From assembly GCA_014621425.1 (NCBI GenBank), contig JAANBB010000001.1, positions 62,001 to 126,000 of the forward strand: a stretch of 64,000 bases of DNA. Direction: 5' to 3'. The stretch is from Cylindrodendrum hubeiense. Taxonomy: Eukaryota; Ascomycota; Sordariomycetes; Hypocreales; Nectriaceae. The notes below the pieces were generated by a model that made no database searches, was not told the DNA's origin, and worked only from the letters and a program-made list of their open reading frames with translations. This document shows positions 13,575-24,947 of this stretch, piece after piece (position 1 is the stretch's first letter; each line of letters opens with the position of its first letter). Position numbers and translations under genes: made by a program.

Positions 13575-14656
13575 ATGACTAAAATTATAGCTGTTACTGG
13601 CGCCACTGGCACCCAGGGCGGCGGAGTTGTTAACATCTTGAAGGCGACGCCTGGATGGACCGTCAGGGCAATTACTAGAAACATTGGTAGTGACGCCGCC
13701 AAGAAGCTGGCGGATGAGGGCATTGAAGTCGTACAGGCTAGCTTCGATGATGAAGAATCTCTCTTCACCGCATTCAAGGTTTGTCGCCGCCCGTATCTCG
13801 AGCCATACGGCTCATGGATGATAATCTGACCAGCCACCCTTTAGGGCGTCCACGCTGTCTACGCCGTGACGAACTGGTGGGAGCACCTCTTCTCCGGCAA
13901 GTCGCAGGATGAGGCGGGTATTCTCGAAGAGGAGCAGGGCATGAACATCGCTCGCGCTGCCGCTCGCACGCCTAGCCTTGAGCACTACATCTGGTCTACG
14001 ACACCCAGTGCAAAGCAAGATTTCAACGGAGAACACTTGACACCTCACATGGACTACAAGGCCAATGTTGATGCTCGCATCAAGTCTGAGCTCCCTGAGC
14101 TAGCAACTAAGACGACGTATTTGTACTTCGGATACTACCCGCAAAACATGATGTTTTTCCCTTTTATCAAGCCGATTCAATATGTACGTCTCATTCCCGT
14201 GAATTCCTCGACGAACGATCCGCTAAAGCCCGGACAGCCCCCCAACTCGGGGACCTACGTGCAGATCATGCCGAGCAGGCCTGACACCAAGGTGCTGAAC
14301 TCGGGCGACATGTCTGTGAATCCAGGAATCTGGGTCCGACAAATTCTCGCCAAGGGCGCTAGCACCTTTGGTAAATATTCCAACGTGGCCCTGGAGAAGT
14401 TGACCTTCCAGGAGATGATAGACATCTGGTCCGAAGTGACGGGCAAGAAGGGCGTCTATATCCCATGCACGATCGACCAGTATGCCACGGTATGGGGCCC
14501 GCCGGCTATGAGCTTGGCCTGCAGTTCAAGTACGGGGAATTGGTTGACCCCTGGGAGGAGAAGGAGGGACACTTGGGCGTCAAGGAACTCGACCTTGACG
14601 TCAACGAGGTGGTTGGTTTCCGTGGAGTGATGGAGAAGCTCAAAGGTTTATCGTAG
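13575..14656 (+). CDS. NmrA-like NAD(P)-binding protein with apparent frameshift near the 3' end
   Basis: NmrA-like/atypical SDR protein that binds NAD(P) and often acts as a redox sensor or an isoflavone-reductase-like enzyme. Exon 1 (13575-13778) begins MTKIIAVTGATGTQGGGVV, which contains the glycine-rich dinucleotide motif GATGTQGG. Exon 2 starts at 13845 and continues in phase. After YATVW the reading frame runs into an unrelated tail ending at 14630. The +1-shifted frame continues with the family-like GPAGYELGLQFKYGE...FRGVMEKL tail to the stop at 14656. The switch falls in GGGGCCC at 14494-14500 and is best explained by one missing base. It is either a true recent mutation or an assembly error. 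With the unshifted frame the protein is 329 aa. Confidence 0.8.
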
Positions 14657-16324
14657 AGCGGGTTGGTGAAAAGTACGGTTGTTCTTGTGGATTATTTTTT
14701 GTTTATTTCATTATCACAAGGAGAATAAGCCAGAAGCTATTTAATGGAACTCGCCTGCAATGAGTGATGTCATGAGGGGGCTCTTTCACCGCCAGCTGCG
14801 GTGAGGCGGGGCGGCAATGACGCGATTCTCAACTCAGGCTGAAGCCAACTCAGATGGTCCACAGATACAATCCGAATTGATGGCTACCAGTGTTTCTGGT
14901 AACATATACACCAACTCATAATTAAGCCATTCTTCATTTAGAGAAGATAGCTGTGTACTCGGCGTGTGAGGTTCAACGCTGCAAGGGTAACGATATCTGC
15001 GTGCTCTCTCTCTGTGTCTAGGACTAGCTAGCAACAAATACTATCAACAAATACGCAATAGCCCTATAGTATCATCGTCAAGGCGATTATCAAGGTCTTC
15101 TCTCTCAATGATAAGGCAAGTTGAGAACGCCGCGCCAGTAGCTGAGCGTGGTGATGTAGGCTTTATTAAGACGTCCACCAGCATAAATCCTGACAAAGTG
15201 CCCGATGCAAAGCACAAGGTCAAGCTCTTGCGATCGATTCGCATGCCTGAGACTGTCATCATAGCTTACATTGGCTGTTGTATTATTGAGGCGATTTGGA
15301 ATTATTGCGAAGCTGGAGCACGGGGTTTTGGAGCATCGTAGACAGCCCAAAAGAATTTAACGGCAATGCAAAGATAGTTGATTCGAGCACTAGTAGCCTA
15401 AAGTAGTTGCACATCTTTAACATAATCATCTCGTTGCAAGAGGCATTAGTTACACCTCTACTTCAAGCGCTCGGTCCTTCTCGGCCACGCCCCTCACTCG
15501 GCGAATTTAACTGTAGTATCCGCTCGGCGACGACGGAGGAGTGTTGTCCTTCTCTCGTCACCGCTGCAACATTGTTTGTGGTTGCTCCACATATCGCCGT
15601 TTTTCAGTCTGATATGTTCTATATGCTGTTGAAGTACAACCGCGATTACGACCGTCAACGAAGACGGAAGGATTGAGGACCAGGGACATAGAGGCCATGA
15701 AGGCGCACTTATGCTGCTCGACGGCGTTTTCAAGCCGACTCAAGTGACCCACCCGCTCAACTGAGACCTCAGCAATACACCGCCGGCAAGGTCGCATATG
15801 TCTGACCATTTATTACCAAAAGAAAGAAGGAAAATAAAAAGGAATGGGTATGCGGTGATGGCAGGTGAGTGGCTCGAGCCGTCTGCTGTGACATTTAGTG
15901 CATGCATACGCTCCCGGATTAAGCATTAGCGACTTCCGCCGTCGCTCGATGATGCACTCGACTTGCGTTGTCTTACGATTTACTCCGTACGTGGTTGTTA
16001 GCACATGCTGTCTCACGATAGCCTGACAAACCAGCACTCAATCGTTGCCAAGAACGCGCATGACGCAAAACATTTTGGACAATTGATCAAGGTTGCCAGA
16101 TAACAACCAACAAACAGAGCACGGCCAATAGAGTCGACCTCAGTCAGACCGATTCTTTTCCCCCTCATTCTTGGAATAGATCCTACAACTCTAAAAAAAA
16201 AACAAGATAATATCCTTCCACTCTGAACCCACCCTGCTGTCCAGTTTAAACTTCCTTCAACCTCTCAATTTGTGGTCATTCGTCTTCCAATACCAAGGAC
16301 AAATAGCGCCAGCGCCTACGAGCC
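14657..16324. other. Intergenic, no supported gene
   Basis: About 1.67 kb without a supportable coding region. Several 60-90 codon frames occur on both strands, but none has domain features or plausible introns linking them. An A-rich run is present near 16193-16204. Confidence 0.4.
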
Positions 16325-16645
16325 ATGGTTCACCCACTTCTTATTATCACTTTCGCGGTCGCAAGCGCCGCTACAGCGCAGCCATCAATGAAGATTTTTA
16401 TTCCGGGGTACAAATTTAGAGACGAGACCAGGGATCTCAAAGCTTCCATCATCAATACGAATTCAGAAGCCACTACCGTTGCGCTGCACTGTCTGTCTGA
16501 CCGCGATATTGACATCTGCGGCATTCTGTACTCTCTGACTGTTACTTTCGGTTCATCCACGGCGGCTTATTCCCTGACAATTAACGTTCTAGGTCTCAAA
16601 ATATGGCGTGACTTTTGGCACAACATTAGCAGAGTGGATATTTGA
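16325..16645 (+). pseudogene. Short secreted-protein gene or 5' remnant (fungal GPI-anchored family-like N-terminus)
   Basis: A 106-codon frame begins with a clear signal peptide (MVHPLLIITFAVASAATAQ) and continues with IFIPG and a segment of the type ATTVALHC...DICG...STAAYSLT. That order of motifs resembles the N-terminal module of a common fungal family of secreted Ser/Thr-rich GPI-anchored proteins, judged from memory of the family pattern. The usual Ser/Thr-rich tail and hydrophobic GPI signal are absent. The frame ends in unrelated sequence after residue ~88. It is therefore either a truncated relic or the first exon of a gene whose rest was not recognised. Confidence 0.35.
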
Positions 16646-18064
16646 GATAAATTATACCCAATCCGTTGTGCAGGTGAAGTAATTTCAGTCCTTTCTCCAT
16701 CATAGGCCGCCAAGTCCACCAACGTGTTCAATCAAATGTATCAATCAGTTAAAACATGCCCTTTCTCTTAAACATCCCAAGCCACTTCAACTGCTCTAGC
16801 ATATCTCGGCATCGCTATACCTAACTATGTGTCGACCAACGAACGACCATTGCTGGCTTTCAGATAGGCTACCCTGGAGTCAGGGATAAATTCACCTTAG
16901 TGCCCCGATCACTTAGCGTGGAGTGGCCCACTACACCAACCACTCGCTGTGATGGACGCGCGATAAGGTGCTTCCCTAGACCACCCCACAACTTGGCGGT
17001 CAGGACATCTCAGCTGGGGTGGAGTCGACTGAGCAAAGCCTATAGAAATCGGACAAAACAGCGTCATGATAGAGTTTCCATTGCTCGGGTCAGCTTCTGG
17101 CGAGTGGCGTATGCCGACATTCGTGGCTCAATCAGCTTCGTCATCGTTCAAATTGTGCTCCATCGGGAAATCGGGATCGACAATGCCTTTGTTGACCAGG
17201 CTCTAGCTCCCGAGGACCCGTTCACCTTCCTCCAACCATGTGGAGAAAACGCGGCCCGCACAACCTTGCCGTCGATGATCATCATCAACTAAGAGTAGAA
17301 TTGACGTGAAGCTGAAGGCATTGCGGCCTGAGCTTCGGCAGAGGTCGAGCTAAGCTTTGAGTGACTCCTTTAAGGGCCCGTAGTGGAAGCGACACGCCGA
17401 TCACCAGCAGAGACTCATTGAAGTAAGATGAGCCGGGCGTGCTCGGCAGATGACTTGTTCAGGGGGGCCCTCTGAGACAGCTCTGTGAGGGTAGGAACTC
17501 CCTGCTTGGCTTTCTGGCCTCCTCAATCACGAGGGGCCCCATTCTGGTTCATCGTTCCAGCGTCTCATTGGTCACACAATCTCCTCAACTCTCACGCCTC
17601 TCCCTGCGTTCTTTACCGTCACTGCCCTCCTATTGGCAATGGCAGCGGCCCGTTTCCGAGGGCTGACCCGCGCCGAAAGAAACAAGCCTAAGAAACAAGC
17701 CTCTATCCTCTGCCGTCCGCTCTAGTCCATCAGTCGCGCGCCAGCTGCCAATCATGGCGCGTTTCTGTCTTGGCTAGCATCTTTCGGGACAAGACGTGTC
17801 TTGCACGGACAGAATTCTGGCCGATCTTTTCTCCCGAGACGCAAGGCTTGCCACTGCTGTGCTGTCAGCAGATAGCGGATAGGTTCATTTGAGAGGCGGG
17901 AAAGCAATTGGCTCTTGCGGCAAGGAGCCGTCGAGATTTAAGTAGGTATGAATCCCCCACCGTGTCGCCTAGCACATACCAAAGCCTATGTTGTACGGTT
18001 TCACTTCTCTAGGCTACTGTCTTTCCATCGTCCCTCTCGTTTCATCCATTGCTAGCGCGCGACC
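16646..18064. other. Intergenic upstream of the SLATT gene, no supported gene
   Basis: About 1.4 kb. A forward frame at 16900-17292 (130 codons) has no domain, no signal and an arginine-rich composition typical of chance frames. The right-hand end should contain the promoter of the gene at 18065. Confidence 0.4.
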
Positions 18065-18850
18065 ATGACGGCCCCCGCCGAAAAAGGTTCCCGCGGATTC
18101 TTCAGATGGGGCCGGTCACCACAAGACCGCGAGGAGCAGGGCTATCCTCCGTCTTCCACCGTCGGCAGTGTCCCTGAAAGTGGGCTTCGCAGGACCTTGA
18201 CCACAACTGACCTGTCAAATCTCGTCCCTTCTCACGACAAGCTTCTCATCTTCCGCTCTCTCGCCGGCATCGACACTGTCCCCGCTCTGACCAGCACTGG
18301 CCATTCGATACGCACCGGGCCCAACATCGGCATCTACACTCGCATCATCAACTCCGAGAAAAAGGCCGCTTTCAACTACAAAGTTTTCCACCTCCTGATC
18401 AACACCTGCCTGGGAGTTCAGGTCGTCTTCGGCGCCATTCTGACGGCCTTGGGAGCCTCCAACGGATCGGGCAAGGCCGTTACAGCATTCGGAGCCATCA
18501 GCACCATCATGGCGGGTATTCTGACATATCTCAAGGGATCAGGGCTGCCGAATCGTCTGAAGTATGACGAGGACGAGTGGAAGAAAATCCGGGAGCACAT
18601 TGAGCAGCGAGAGCGCGAGTTTTGTCTAGTCGACTGCCCTCTGGACGTGCGGGAAGAGATCCAAATCGTCGAGGACATGTATGAGAATGTGAAAGCTCGA
18701 CTGGAGGCCAACAACAGCCAAGGAATGCCCAAGCCCGCAAGCGATGCGGAACGACCAAAGCGCAGTGCTTGGCAAATCCCACCTACCAAAACGTCTCGTC
18801 GGCGGTCAGAAACAGTACCTCCGGCTTCTTTTCCCGAGGAGGAGAAATAG
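18065..18850 (+). CDS. SLATT-domain (SMODS/SLOG-associating 2TM effector, fungal type) membrane protein
   Basis: Intronless 261-aa protein. A polar N-terminus is followed by the FRSLAGID...PNIGIY...INSEKKAAFNYK block and two closely spaced membrane helices (about residues 109-131 and 137-156). Next come the characteristic LTYLKGSGLPNRLKY segment and a charged helix (EWKKIREHIEQREREF). This is the layout of the fungal SLATT family. Bacterial SLATT domains are predicted pore-forming effectors linked to nucleotide-signalling defence; the role of fungal members is not established. No SMODS, SLOG or STAND partner is adjacent. The C-terminal tail (after ~220) is basic and disordered. The start at 18065 is the only good ATG before the conserved block. 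Confidence 0.85.
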   Translation: MTAPAEKGSRGFFRWGRSPQDREEQGYPPSSTVGSVPESGLRRTLTTTDLSNLVPSHDKLLIFRSLAGIDTVPALTSTGHSIRTGPNIGIYTRIINSEKKAAFNYKVFHLLINTCLGVQVVFGAILTALGASNGSGKAVTAFGAISTIMAGILTYLKGSGLPNRLKYDEDEWKKIREHIEQREREFCLVDCPLDVREEIQIVEDMYENVKARLEANNSQGMPKPASDAERPKRSAWQIPPTKTSRRRSETVPPASFPEEEK

Positions 18851-18917
18851 ACTTGATGCGCAATGGCGAAGGAATGAAGGGTTAAGCGTTGTCGAAAATA
18901 CTACATCACTCTGATAA

Positions 18918-20623
18918 TCAAAAGAATTGCTCACTGGCGCTGAGAATAATAAGATTCCTCAATTCGTCCGAGTCGCCAAAGCCAACATTTGTCCCAATTT
19001 GCGCTTGAATGGCCTCTTTGGAGCCGTTGGAAACAAGGGTGTTTAATGACGTGTGTGACAATAATAATGGATCTGTCGCGCCGAGGTGGTGTTTCGGAGT
19101 TGCAGGTCTTTCCATAGCAAGCCTCCATTCTTGTTCATTTCGAGCCCACCACGCAGCTTGGTTGCACGGCAATGGCATGTTGAGAATGAGGTCATCATCA
19201 AGCGGTTCATAGAACAGAAATTGCTCCCCTGTGCTATGATCGCGGTTACTGTAGAAGTTGATGATGTTCGCGAAGAAAATTGTTCTCCTTGCCGTCTCGG
19301 TGATTCTCCATCGCGCCCATGTTGACGTCGCCGCAGGACATGGGCAGGACTTCTGCTCCGAGAAGACGTTGATATCGGGATTGCGAATCTCCGGGTATGA
19401 TGTAAGGTACAATTTTATCATCTACGCAATACAGGTTAGTTGAAAACTCTCAGAAAGTCAAAGGAGCGAATCGAAGAGAGGCGTACTTTGAGAAGAAGGG
19501 GTGAACCCAGTCTATTTACTCGTGGGTTGTGTTTCCAGGCCTCAGACTCGTCGCTAATGCTTTCCCTCAGCTCCAAGATCTCATAGATCAGCATGGCATG
19601 CAAGGCGTCCCATCGTTGCATACACTGGAAGGTCGACTGATTGGTAGGTCAGCATTTCGTGCATAAGTACCCGTTGAAACACTTACAAAATCCCCAATTA
19701 GTCTTTGCCGTGCAGCGTCGATCGCCCGCCTGAAAAATCGGTTGCTTTCCGAACCATTTATTCCACTACCGCAGCAAATTGCCATCGACGTTTGAGGTAA
19801 AAAGGTCATATCAGGCACAACATTGTTGTAGAGTGAATAGAGTGACAGGTGTAGAAATGGAGAGTAAAAGGAGCCTTTCATAAGCATTGAAGGGTATTCG
19901 CCAATTACACGGATCAGTGCAACCGAGGGTGAGGACGATAGAGGTGTCGCAGAAGAGCTCGCGCTCTCACTCGACGACGGTGCAAGCGTCACAGATTCCG
20001 GAATACCACTGGACGGCTGGGCGGTATCAAAGCCTGAGAGAGCGACTGGAAGAGGTTGATCCAAGCCTGCCATGGTGATATCAAAGGCTTCAAGGTCGTA
20101 TGCGGAGGCCGAAAGATTCCAAGCAGGAAAGTCAAGCTCAAATGGCTGACACGAGGTTGCCGTGTTCTCCAATGGAGAAGGAGATGATTGAAGCGCTAGT
20201 TGGCGGGTATCTGCGGCTTCGCTCTGTTGTCCAGATTGATCCAAGGTCGGCGTCGCAGAGGATGTAGAATATACACATTGTGTCCCTCTCCTGGCACAGC
20301 GCGTGCAGGTGGGTTGCTGGTAGCAGCATCTTGTTTTTGCCTGAACACACGCATCGCAGGCCTTGCGGCGGCTGGTTGACACCCTGGGGCCCTGGCAGCG
20401 TCTGCGATGGCGCTTGAGGAGGTCGCCTACGATGAACATGATCAGTGGAGGACGTAACATTAGATTGCAGGGATAGTGAAGGCGAGCTAAGGGAGAGGGA
20501 TAGGAATAATGGAATATGGAGGAGAAACTCACGTCGCTGGTAGGATTTAAAGCATAATTCACACGCCAGGTCGCCCTTGACGCCGCCGGCATCTTCCAAG
20601 CCAGGGAGACCCATCGCATTCAT
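18918..20623 (-). CDS. Transcription factor with C2HC finger plus Zn2Cys6 cluster
   Basis: Probable nuclear regulator. Four exons (20623-20533, 20426-19687, 19636-19487, 19421-18918) splice to 494 aa. An N-terminal finger with ligands Cys21, Cys24, His37, Cys41 is completed only after the first intron. It is followed directly by a fungal binuclear cluster with Cys54, 57, 64, 71, 74, 81 (CX2CX6CX6CX2CX6C). A Ser/Thr/Pro-rich linker leads to a helical fungal-specific regulatory region (about 230-480). It is divergent from the oxidoreductase gene at 21490, with an 866-bp shared upstream region. It is a good candidate for a local pathway regulator, though its targets are unknown. Confidence 0.86.
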
Positions 20624-21489
20624 GTCGGCCCCGATATTCCAGGACTAACAGACAGTACCTCGCTGTATGTGGTTGTCGGTGTAGCTATGGTCAGTGGGCC
20701 CGATTGATCCAAGCCGTCGCAGTTCAAGGATTGAGGACAACTCATCGGGGAATTAGTAATGCAACGGTGATTATTAATTCTCAACGAGTAAGCTGGGTAC
20801 AAGGCTCCATCGACTATAAGCACGCAACAGCCAAGTACTCAGTATCAAGACGTAGGATATTTCCTCTTTTGGTAAGGGTCCGGATTAGATAATCCGAGGA
20901 ATCGCAAATTAGACGGCATTGCGATGTACTTATGATATCGGGGTAGCATGTCAATGTACATATTCGAAGTGGTCTGTCGAGAGTCTCTCGCCCATTAACC
21001 CCGAATGTTTGATCGAGGACACTCTCAAAGCTTTGGCATCATGAATGAAACAGTCGAAACCACGCCGTCGCACATGGAGCCTGAAGTCACCGAGAAGTCG
21101 AGGCTGAGACGAAGAGCCAGGCTACCGATGAAGGCTACGAAATGTTCGCAGAATCGCAAGAGTTTCCCTTCACCGAGTTGACCGACGCTAGTCATGTTTC
21201 CTATCTCCGCTGTTCGCCCTGACTCGTATTCTGGTGGGGCTGCTCACAGATGTAGCCTAGACCGGCTAACGATACCCCCGAGAGCCACATTACTCCATCT
21301 CGCTTGAACCAGCAAGTCTTCGATTCCATTCTATATCTCCTCGTCATGGGGTGGATAGCCCCGCTGTCAAACACATGACAGGTACATCAGCTGATATAAT
21401 TTGTTTGAGATACCCGCGTACCCTCGAGATACGAAAATTTACAGCCATTTCAATACAATACCGTCAGCTACAGCTGCTTATCGCAAGAG
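20624..21489. promoter_or_regulatory. Divergent region between the dual-finger regulator and the oxidoreductase
   Basis: About 866 bp between two divergent starts. No gene is supported. A short frame near 21139-21230 does not connect to a neighbour. Both promoters must lie here, so it is a plausible target for autoregulation, but no repeated operator was identified by eye. Confidence 0.4.
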
Positions 21490-22605
21490 ATGTCTCGACG
21501 ATGGACCCTAACAGGCCAGAAGGGCTTCGAAGAATCCCTCAAGTATGAGGAGAACGTGGAAGAGTCCCAAGAGCTGGGTGCACATGACGTCCTGGTTGAG
21601 CTGCACGCGGCCAGCCTCAACTATCGTGAGCTTGCTATCGCCAATGTCGAGGTAATGCGAAGCGGATATCTTCAGGTGTTAAAGACTTGCTGACCTCTGT
21701 AGAATGGCCCTGCAGGAACAATTGTCCCCGACGTCGTACCTGGATCGGATGGTGCGGGCGTAGTGAAATCCGTGGGTTCGGGCGTGACAGCCTTCAAAGA
21801 AGGAGATCGCGTCATTACTCATCTGGCACCTGGAGTCGTCGAATCAGACGGTGACGAAGCGCCCCCTGCCTACGCAAACATTGCAGCCGGCCTAGGACAG
21901 GCAATTGACGGGACTCTGCGATCAGAGGGGATATTTACCGAGGCCGCCCTCGTCCACGCCCCTGAATCTCTCGGGTGGCTACAAGCTGCCACGCTGACAT
22001 GTAGCGGATTGACAGCATGGAACTCACTTTTCGGTCTGAAGGGCAGGGCAGTCGGGCCTGGAGACTGGGTTCTCGTTCAAGGAACCGGAGGCGTGAGCAT
22101 TGCGGCCCTGCAGTTTGCTGTCGCAGCCGGTGCTGTTGTAGTGGCAACGACATCAACAGAAGAGAAGGCCGCGCGGCTACTGGCACTTGGAGCAAAACAC
22201 ACGATAAATTATCAATCAAACCCCGACAACTGGGGACAAGAAGCACGAGACCTCACTCCGGGGGGCAAAGGGTTCGACATGGTTGTCGATATCGGGGGTA
22301 ATGCGACCCTATCTCAATCGCTGTTGGCAGTGCGGATTAATGGCGTCGTAGTCGCAGCAGGTCTATCAGGCGGCGCTGCTGAACCGGTTCCCCTTCTTGC
22401 GGCGCTGGCACATGCTTGTATTGTTCGCGGATTGCTTCTCGGCAGCCGCAGTCAATTGCGGGATATGGTGCGCTTTATCGATGAGAAGGGAATCGTTCCT
22501 GTGGTGGACGACATGGTGTTCGAACTCAGCCAGACAAAAGAGGCATACAAGTGGTTGCTTGAACGGAAGCACTTCTCAAAGGTGGCGATTCGGATTGATC
22601 ACTAG
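21490..22605 (+). CDS. Zinc-type alcohol dehydrogenase / quinone oxidoreductase (MDR superfamily)
   Basis: Medium-chain NAD(P)H-dependent oxidoreductase. Exons 21490-21651 and 21703-22605 give 354 aa. The N-terminal GroES-like fold is seen in AHDVLVELHAASLNYRE and GSDGAGVVKSVGSGV. The Rossmann motif is VQGTGGVSIAALQFA, starting near residue 179, and FDMVVDIGG follows. The zinc-ligand cysteines of true alcohol dehydrogenases are not evident, so a quinone-oxidoreductase-like or enoyl/alkenal reductase role fits better. It converges on the MFS transporter (stop-to-stop 388 bp) and is divergent from the dual-finger regulator. Its substrate is unknown. Confidence 0.87.
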
Positions 22606-22993
22606 ATAAGCACTAGATTGCATCATCTAATCTTGACATTTCATCTTATGACCTAAGAGACCTGTTGGGCAGATCGGCACTGATGTACCATTGACTGATA
22701 TCTCCCCCATTCGGTGATATCCATCATTGGCACGCGAAAGACTTGCTGTCTAAGGAATAAAGACGTCGGCTATGGCACTCCATGATCCGAATATGTCTAC
22801 AAAAAGTTGAAATATAAACGAAACCAACTCAAGCCACACGGTCTATCTGTTAAAATACCATCCCCATCTTCAGTGCTCTAGTCTATGTTATTTTCGAACG
22901 CCCCCTCTGCGCTATCATCACTGGCCTCTATGTTCTGTCTACAGCACCACCTCCGAACCTTCAAAGATGTCAAGAAACTTCCCCGTAATGAGT

Positions 22994-24693
22994 TCAAGCG
23001 TTCGGTCTTCTTTTCAACTTGTCTTTGGCCACATATATGAGACTCAAGACAAGGCCAAGTCCGGCGAGGCCGACTCCCAGCCATAAAGCCCCACGGTAAC
23101 CCAAAAGCTCGTCGGACTTCGACTTCCCACCACGGTTGATTTGTCTCTCGACAGTGCCGGCAATTCCAAGGCCAAGCGAGATGCTGTAGTTGATGATGGT
23201 CATGACTACGCTGGCACCCATTCCCTGGAATTCCTGCGGCACTGCGTTGGAAAAAATAATTGTCGCAGCAGGGAACGACGTATCCATGCCGATGGTGATG
23301 ATGAGGACGCTGAAGAAGTAATACGTCCAATAAATCGAATGCGCCGGCCGAGTAGCTGCGAGGATGGATCCGACAAGATACGCCACCTGTCCGACCACCA
23401 TAATCCACGAAGGGTGAATCTTGCCGAGCAATTTTCCCACAGCTAGTGCCGAGATGAGACCAGAAGGAATAATGGGGATAAACCAAGCCGCCATTTGAAG
23501 AGGAGTATTTCCACCAATATTGACGGCGACCTGTCCGATGTAGAAGACCTGTGTTGCGCATTAGCGTGAATGTTTGTCTTGGGGCGAGCAAAACTAACCC
23601 AGATACCAAAGCAAGCCCAGCCCGTTGCTGTGCATCCGAAAACAAAGGCGATGTCCGAATTGAAAGCTGCAAGCGGGAGAATTGGATTTTTGGCCCAGTA
23701 AACCTCAATAGAAAAGAAGATGACCCCAAAAAGGACACCAAGAATCAAGCAAACATAGACGTAGGGCTGTTGCCAACCGACAACAAAGGCTTGGTTCCAT
23801 GCAAAGTTGAACAGCACCAGGGCCGTAACACCAGTCAGGCCTCCAGGGATATCCAAGTCGTCGAGTTTTTCGAGAATTGATCGATTCTGTTTCGGCTGCA
23901 CAGGCAGAGGCGGAATTGCCCAGGCGGCAAACGCGGCGACACCGGCGAGAGCAATGGCCTGGCTCCAGTAAATCCAAGGCCACCAAGCAAGAGCAAAGAT
24001 GCCGCCGAATAAGAAACCAGCAATAGCTCCAAACGGAGCCGATCCGCCGAACCATGCAAATGCCATGTTTTTGCGCGCTCCGGGTGAGTATGACTGGCCC
24101 AGGATCGCAAGGCCGTTGGGCAACGTCAGCGCAGGCCCCATGCCTTGGAAGACACGGGCGAATACGAAGAGAACGTGAGACGAGTAGACAGAGAGACCAG
24201 CCACTAGGGACCACAACGAATACCAGCTCATACCCAGCACAAACATCTTCTTGTTGCCAAACTCGTCTCCCAACCGTCCGCCGATAAGAATGAAGGTGCC
24301 AATGGTCAGACTGTAACCGGCGATCAGCCAGGATAGCTGGCCTGGGTTGGTAATGCCAAATGATTCTCCAATGACACCAACAGTTGTCAGAGTATTGCCT
24401 AGGCCCACTTGATTCGTGAACATTGATGTACAGAGGGTTCCGACAAAGAGAATCTGTCGTGGTGTTGAGAGAGCATCGGCCGGGTAGACGTTTGTGTCGG
24501 GTTTGGGTTGCGGGTTGGACTCAACATCTAATTATTTAAATCTCAGTTAATATTTCTTCAAATATCACTGCAGGACATATTTTTCTATCGGTTTCTTACC
24601 CAGTTGTTGCTGAGGTGGTGGTGGTGGTGGCTGGAGTGGCGGCCCGCCGGCCTCGGACTTCACTGATAGAGACATCTCGGATGACGAGCTCAT
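22994..24693 (-). CDS. Major facilitator superfamily transporter (DHA2-like drug/H+ antiporter)
   Basis: Polytopic plasma-membrane exporter. Three exons (24693-24600, 24527-23599, 23548-22994) splice to 525 aa. The cytosolic N-terminus has a polyproline stretch and the last exon ends in a basic tail (KDKLKRRPNA). Signature segments include LSWLIAGYSLTIGTFILIGG followed by RLGDEFGNKKMF (loop 2-3 motif), FARVFQGMGPALTLPNGLAI (motif C-like region) and FGAIAGFLFGGI. About 12-14 hydrophobic helices are visible. It could export the product of the neighbouring PKS locus, which is inference from position. The promoter carries clustered CTCCGG motifs. Confidence 0.9.
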
Positions 24694-24836
24694 AGCGCGC
24701 AAAACGTGTAGAATAATATTTCAATAATAGACAATACAGCAAACAAAGAAAACAAAAATTATTTTATACATGATTTGAATATATATCTACGTGGCGATTG
24801 AAGTTGCGATCTTGGAGTTTGTAAGCGTCCAACCAA

Positions 24837-24947
24837 CTCCGGCCGACGACCACTTTACTCCGACACGCTAACCACGGTACTCCGGCCGGACCTGGCGCCC
24901 ACCTACGCAGCTCCGGAGACGGGGGACGATGGGACTCGGCGCCGGAG
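24837..24947. promoter_or_regulatory. Cluster of CTCCGG / CCGGAG motifs upstream of the MFS gene
   Basis: CTCCGG occurs at 24837-24842, 24880-24885 and 24911-24916. The inverse CCGGAG occurs at 24913-24918 (forming palindromic CTCCGGAG) and 24942-24947. CGG/CCG pairs are typical half-sites for Zn2Cys6 regulators. The block lies 144-254 bp upstream of the MFS start codon. Function is inferred. Confidence 0.4.

Noticed and set aside
16900..17292. 130-codon forward frame
   Set aside because: No domain, signal, or splice-linked neighbours; composition looks like translated non-coding DNA.
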